8,196 nt of DNA from an uncultured Porphyromonadaceae bacterium (lineage in GTDB: Bacteria > Bacteroidota > Bacteroidia > Bacteroidales > Muribaculaceae), in contig CAJJOX010000092.1 of the NCBI GenBank assembly GCA_905193485.1, forward strand, positions 1 through 8,196, in the 5' to 3' direction. The first letter of the stretch is position 1; every line of letters begins with the position of its first letter. Position numbers and translations under genes: made by a program. Of this stretch, positions 6,805 through 8,196 are shown piece after piece. Under the pieces are notes generated by a model. It was not told where the DNA came from, did no database searches, and saw only the letters and a list, made by a program, of their open reading frames with translations.

Positions 6805-7307
6805 AAAGACTTTTGATGATTATGTCGGTTGTGGCTCTTATCGCATCGGCATGCAAGACTAATGAAAACAACTATCGGGCGGCTTACGAAAAGGCTAAGG
6901 AGCGCCGCACAGAAACCGGAGATTCCGTCACTACCGCAGCTTTCCGTGATAGCCAGATGCCGAAGGATATGACGATAGACGGAGTTACGCTTCCCGTGAT
7001 GACATTTCCGGCAATGGCGGTTAAGGAAACGGATGCGGATGCACCGCAGATGCAGCGATATTGTGTAGTGGCAGGACGCTTCCGCCAGATATTCAATGCC
7101 GGTTCAATGCGCGATCGTCTTCGCGGTCTTGGTTACGGGGACGCTTTTGTGATGCAGGATCGTGATGGGAATTATTATGTGGTGGCTGGCACGGCTGCTG
7201 TGGCGAAAGCGGCTTCTGAGCTGATCGACCGTTTGAAGAATGACAATTCGGTTGTGCTTCGTCAGCCATTCCCATTCGTGGTGCGTCCAGCTCATCTTGT
7301 CAGATAA
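6801..7307 (+). CDS. SPOR-domain lipoprotein
   Basis: 168 residues. The N-terminus MKRLLMIMSVVALIASAC is a lipoprotein signal with Cys18 as the probable lipidation site. A charged linker (about 19-75, including YEKAKERRTETGD) leads to a C-terminal SPOR-type domain at about 84-150. That domain has the characteristic start YCVVAGRF, a central helix (AGSMRDRLRGLGY), a second strand (YYVVAGTA) and a closing helix (KAASELIDRLK). SPOR domains bind glycan strands lacking stem peptides and often recruit proteins to division sites, so a peptidoglycan-associated envelope role is inferred. I chose the ATG at 6801 because it overlaps the stop of the phosphoesterase gene and gives a clean signal peptide; the frame is open further upstream, but that part lies inside the phosphoesterase gene. 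It is the last gene before the terminator at 7337. Confidence 0.85.
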   Translation: MKRLLMIMSVVALIASACKTNENNYRAAYEKAKERRTETGDSVTTAAFRDSQMPKDMTIDGVTLPVMTFPAMAVKETDADAPQMQRYCVVAGRFRQIFNAGSMRDRLRGLGYGDAFVMQDRDGNYYVVAGTAAVAKAASELIDRLKNDNSVVLRQPFPFVVRPAHLVR

Positions 7308-7336
7308 TGCAGTCGTAATCGGTGTGAAAAAACAGC

Positions 7337-7382
7337 AGAGGCTGTGTCGTAATTAAGGTTTACGGCGCAGCCTCTCTTTTTT
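7337..7382 (+). terminator. Rho-independent terminator of the maeB operon
   Basis: A 16-bp stem (7337-7352 with 7360-7375) includes two G-U pairs; it has a 7-nt loop TTAAGGT and is followed by C and six T (7377-7382). It starts 29 nt after the stop of the SPOR lipoprotein gene. A run of A (7327-7332) precedes the stem, so the hairpin could also stop leftward transcription coming from the transposase gene. Confidence 0.85.
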
Positions 7383-8196
7383 GCGTCTTGAGGTTTGGGT
7401 AGATTTCAGGCAACTGATTTTTGGGGATTTTCCCAAAATATTCGATTCTCGGGCAATAAAAATCGGGATATAAGCAAAAACAGGCCAGAATGGGGCGTAT
7501 TCCTCCCGTTTTTGACCTGTTTTGCTATCTTTGAGCACATTTTCTTGATGTTGAAGGCAATGGCGAAGAAGGCAAAGTCCATTGTGACCTTGTCTTTTCC
7601 GAAGTGGCGGAAGCGGCGGTATGCCATGTTGAACTTCATCTGCCCGAAGACGGCCTCGGGTTCTATGCATCGCCGTCCTCTGTGTCTGAGTCCTTCTTCC
7701 GATGTCAGCAGTTCCCGGGCTTTTCGTTTGTATTGGTTGAGCCGGTGATTTACCTCGATCGTGCGTCGGTCGCCCCGGGCTTTGTAGCACAGACACCGCA
7801 GCGGGCAGCCTCTGCAGTTCTGAGCGCGGTAGCGTGCGCTTTCACTGCGGTAGCCGCTTGCGGTCTTTGAACGGGCGGTGCCGACGCGCCTCATGTGCTG
7901 ACCCATCGGACAGACATAGTAGTCTTCGGCTGCGTTGTAGTGGAAGTTGTCGTGATGGAACGGATTGGGTCTGTAGCGCGGGCGCTGTTCGAGGTGGAAA
8001 CGGTTGTACTTGACATAAGCCTCCATTCCGGCCTCGTCCATGAAGCGGTAGTTCTCTTCCGAACCATAGCCGGAGTCGGCGACGGCCACAGAGGGCAGAT
8101 GTCCGTAACGGCCGAGGAAAGAGTTGAAGAACGGTATCAGTGTGAGTGTGTCTGTAGGATTGGGGAACAGGGCGAAGTCGGTGATGAACTGATTTT
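7383..8196 (-). mobile_element. Insertion sequence, IS1182 type, cut by the right edge
   Basis: The transposase gene indicates an IS whose 3' end lies in the window, somewhere between the SPOR lipoprotein stop (7307) and the transposase stop (7406). The exact boundary cannot be fixed because the opposite end, needed to recognise terminal inverted repeats and a target duplication, is outside the window. The left limit given here is provisional and assumes that the terminator hairpin belongs to the host operon. If the hairpin is instead part of the IS end, the element starts near 7337. Confidence 0.6.
7406..8196 (-). CDS. IS1182-family transposase (partial, N-terminus beyond right edge)
   Basis: 262 residues are visible, open to the right edge, ending in TGA at 7406-7408. 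The frame reads continuously from the edge (NQFITDFALFPNPTDTLTL...), so the GTG at 8089 is an internal Val, not a start. VADSGYGSEENY (visible Asp40) is the conserved second acidic block of the DDE transposase domain. CIEPEAVFGQMK (visible Glu178 or Glu180) followed by YRRFRHFG is the catalytic Glu region. Between them is a Cys-rich segment (Cys95, Cys127, Cys130, Cys134, Cys136) typical of the IS1182-type insert. No stop or frameshift interrupts the visible part, so the copy may be active. The last ~35 residues (from KNGRNTPHSG) are not conserved family sequence that I recognise. Confidence 0.9.
   Translation of the reverse strand, partial: NQFITDFALFPNPTDTLTLIPFFNSFLGRYGHLPSVAVADSGYGSEENYRFMDEAGMEAYVKYNRFHLEQRPRYRPNPFHHDNFHYNAAEDYYVCPMGQHMRRVGTARSKTASGYRSESARYRAQNCRGCPLRCLCYKARGDRRTIEVNHRLNQYKRKARELLTSEEGLRHRGRRCIEPEAVFGQMKFNMAYRRFRHFGKDKVTMDFAFFAIAFNIKKMCSKIAKQVKNGRNTPHSGLFLLISRFLLPENRIFWENPQKSVA

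Noticed and set aside
7526..7533. Plus-strand TATCTTTG resembling a -7 element
   Set aside because: It is inside the transposase gene with no -33 element at the right distance and no plus-strand gene behind it.
1..8196. CRISPR array, tRNA, prophage or defence system
   Set aside because: I saw no regularly spaced repeats, no tRNA-like cloverleaf and no phage or defence genes; apart from the IS the window looks like ordinary chromosome.

Overview
The window looks like a chromosomal fragment of a gut-type Bacteroidota, probably Bacteroidales and possibly Muribaculaceae. The basis is the promoter grammar: several genes are preceded by a -7 element of the form TAnnTTTG, with TTG/TTTG about 20-22 nt upstream, the signature of the Bacteroidota primary sigma factor. 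The L34 protein ([12 protein letters not shown]...), the SPOR and WD40 lipoproteins and the IS1182-type transposase fit the same group. Base composition is close to balanced and intergenic DNA is AT-rich.

Left block (1-2455), transcribed right to left. In transcription order it holds a possible 36-codon small ORF behind a well-formed promoter, a lipoprotein with a TPR-like segment and a seven-bladed WD40-type propeller, rpmH (ribosomal protein L34, only 51 codons) with its own promoter, a hairpin, and a nitroreductase-family gene that runs off the left edge. The first ~27 bases are G-rich and damage a conserved nitroreductase motif in a way that looks like sequencing error at a contig end.

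Central block (about 2486-7382), transcribed left to right. It looks like one operon: maeB (NADP-type malic enzyme with a C-terminal phosphotransacetylase-like domain), an exported alkaline phosphatase, a YfcE/MJ0936-type metallophosphoesterase, and a SPOR-domain lipoprotein that overlaps the phosphoesterase by ATGA. A strong hairpin followed by six T closes it. The left and central blocks diverge from a shared control region at about 2423-2501.

Right edge (7406-8196), transcribed right to left: the C-terminal part of an IS1182-family transposase that leaves the window, placed directly behind the operon terminator.

The functions are mostly housekeeping: translation, pyruvate/NADPH supply from malate, phosphate release, cell-envelope proteins. 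I see no CRISPR array, defence island, prophage or biosynthetic cluster. The observations most worth a second look are the uncharacterised WD40 lipoprotein, the promoter-preceded small ORF, the IS beside the terminator hairpin and the probable sequence errors at the left end.
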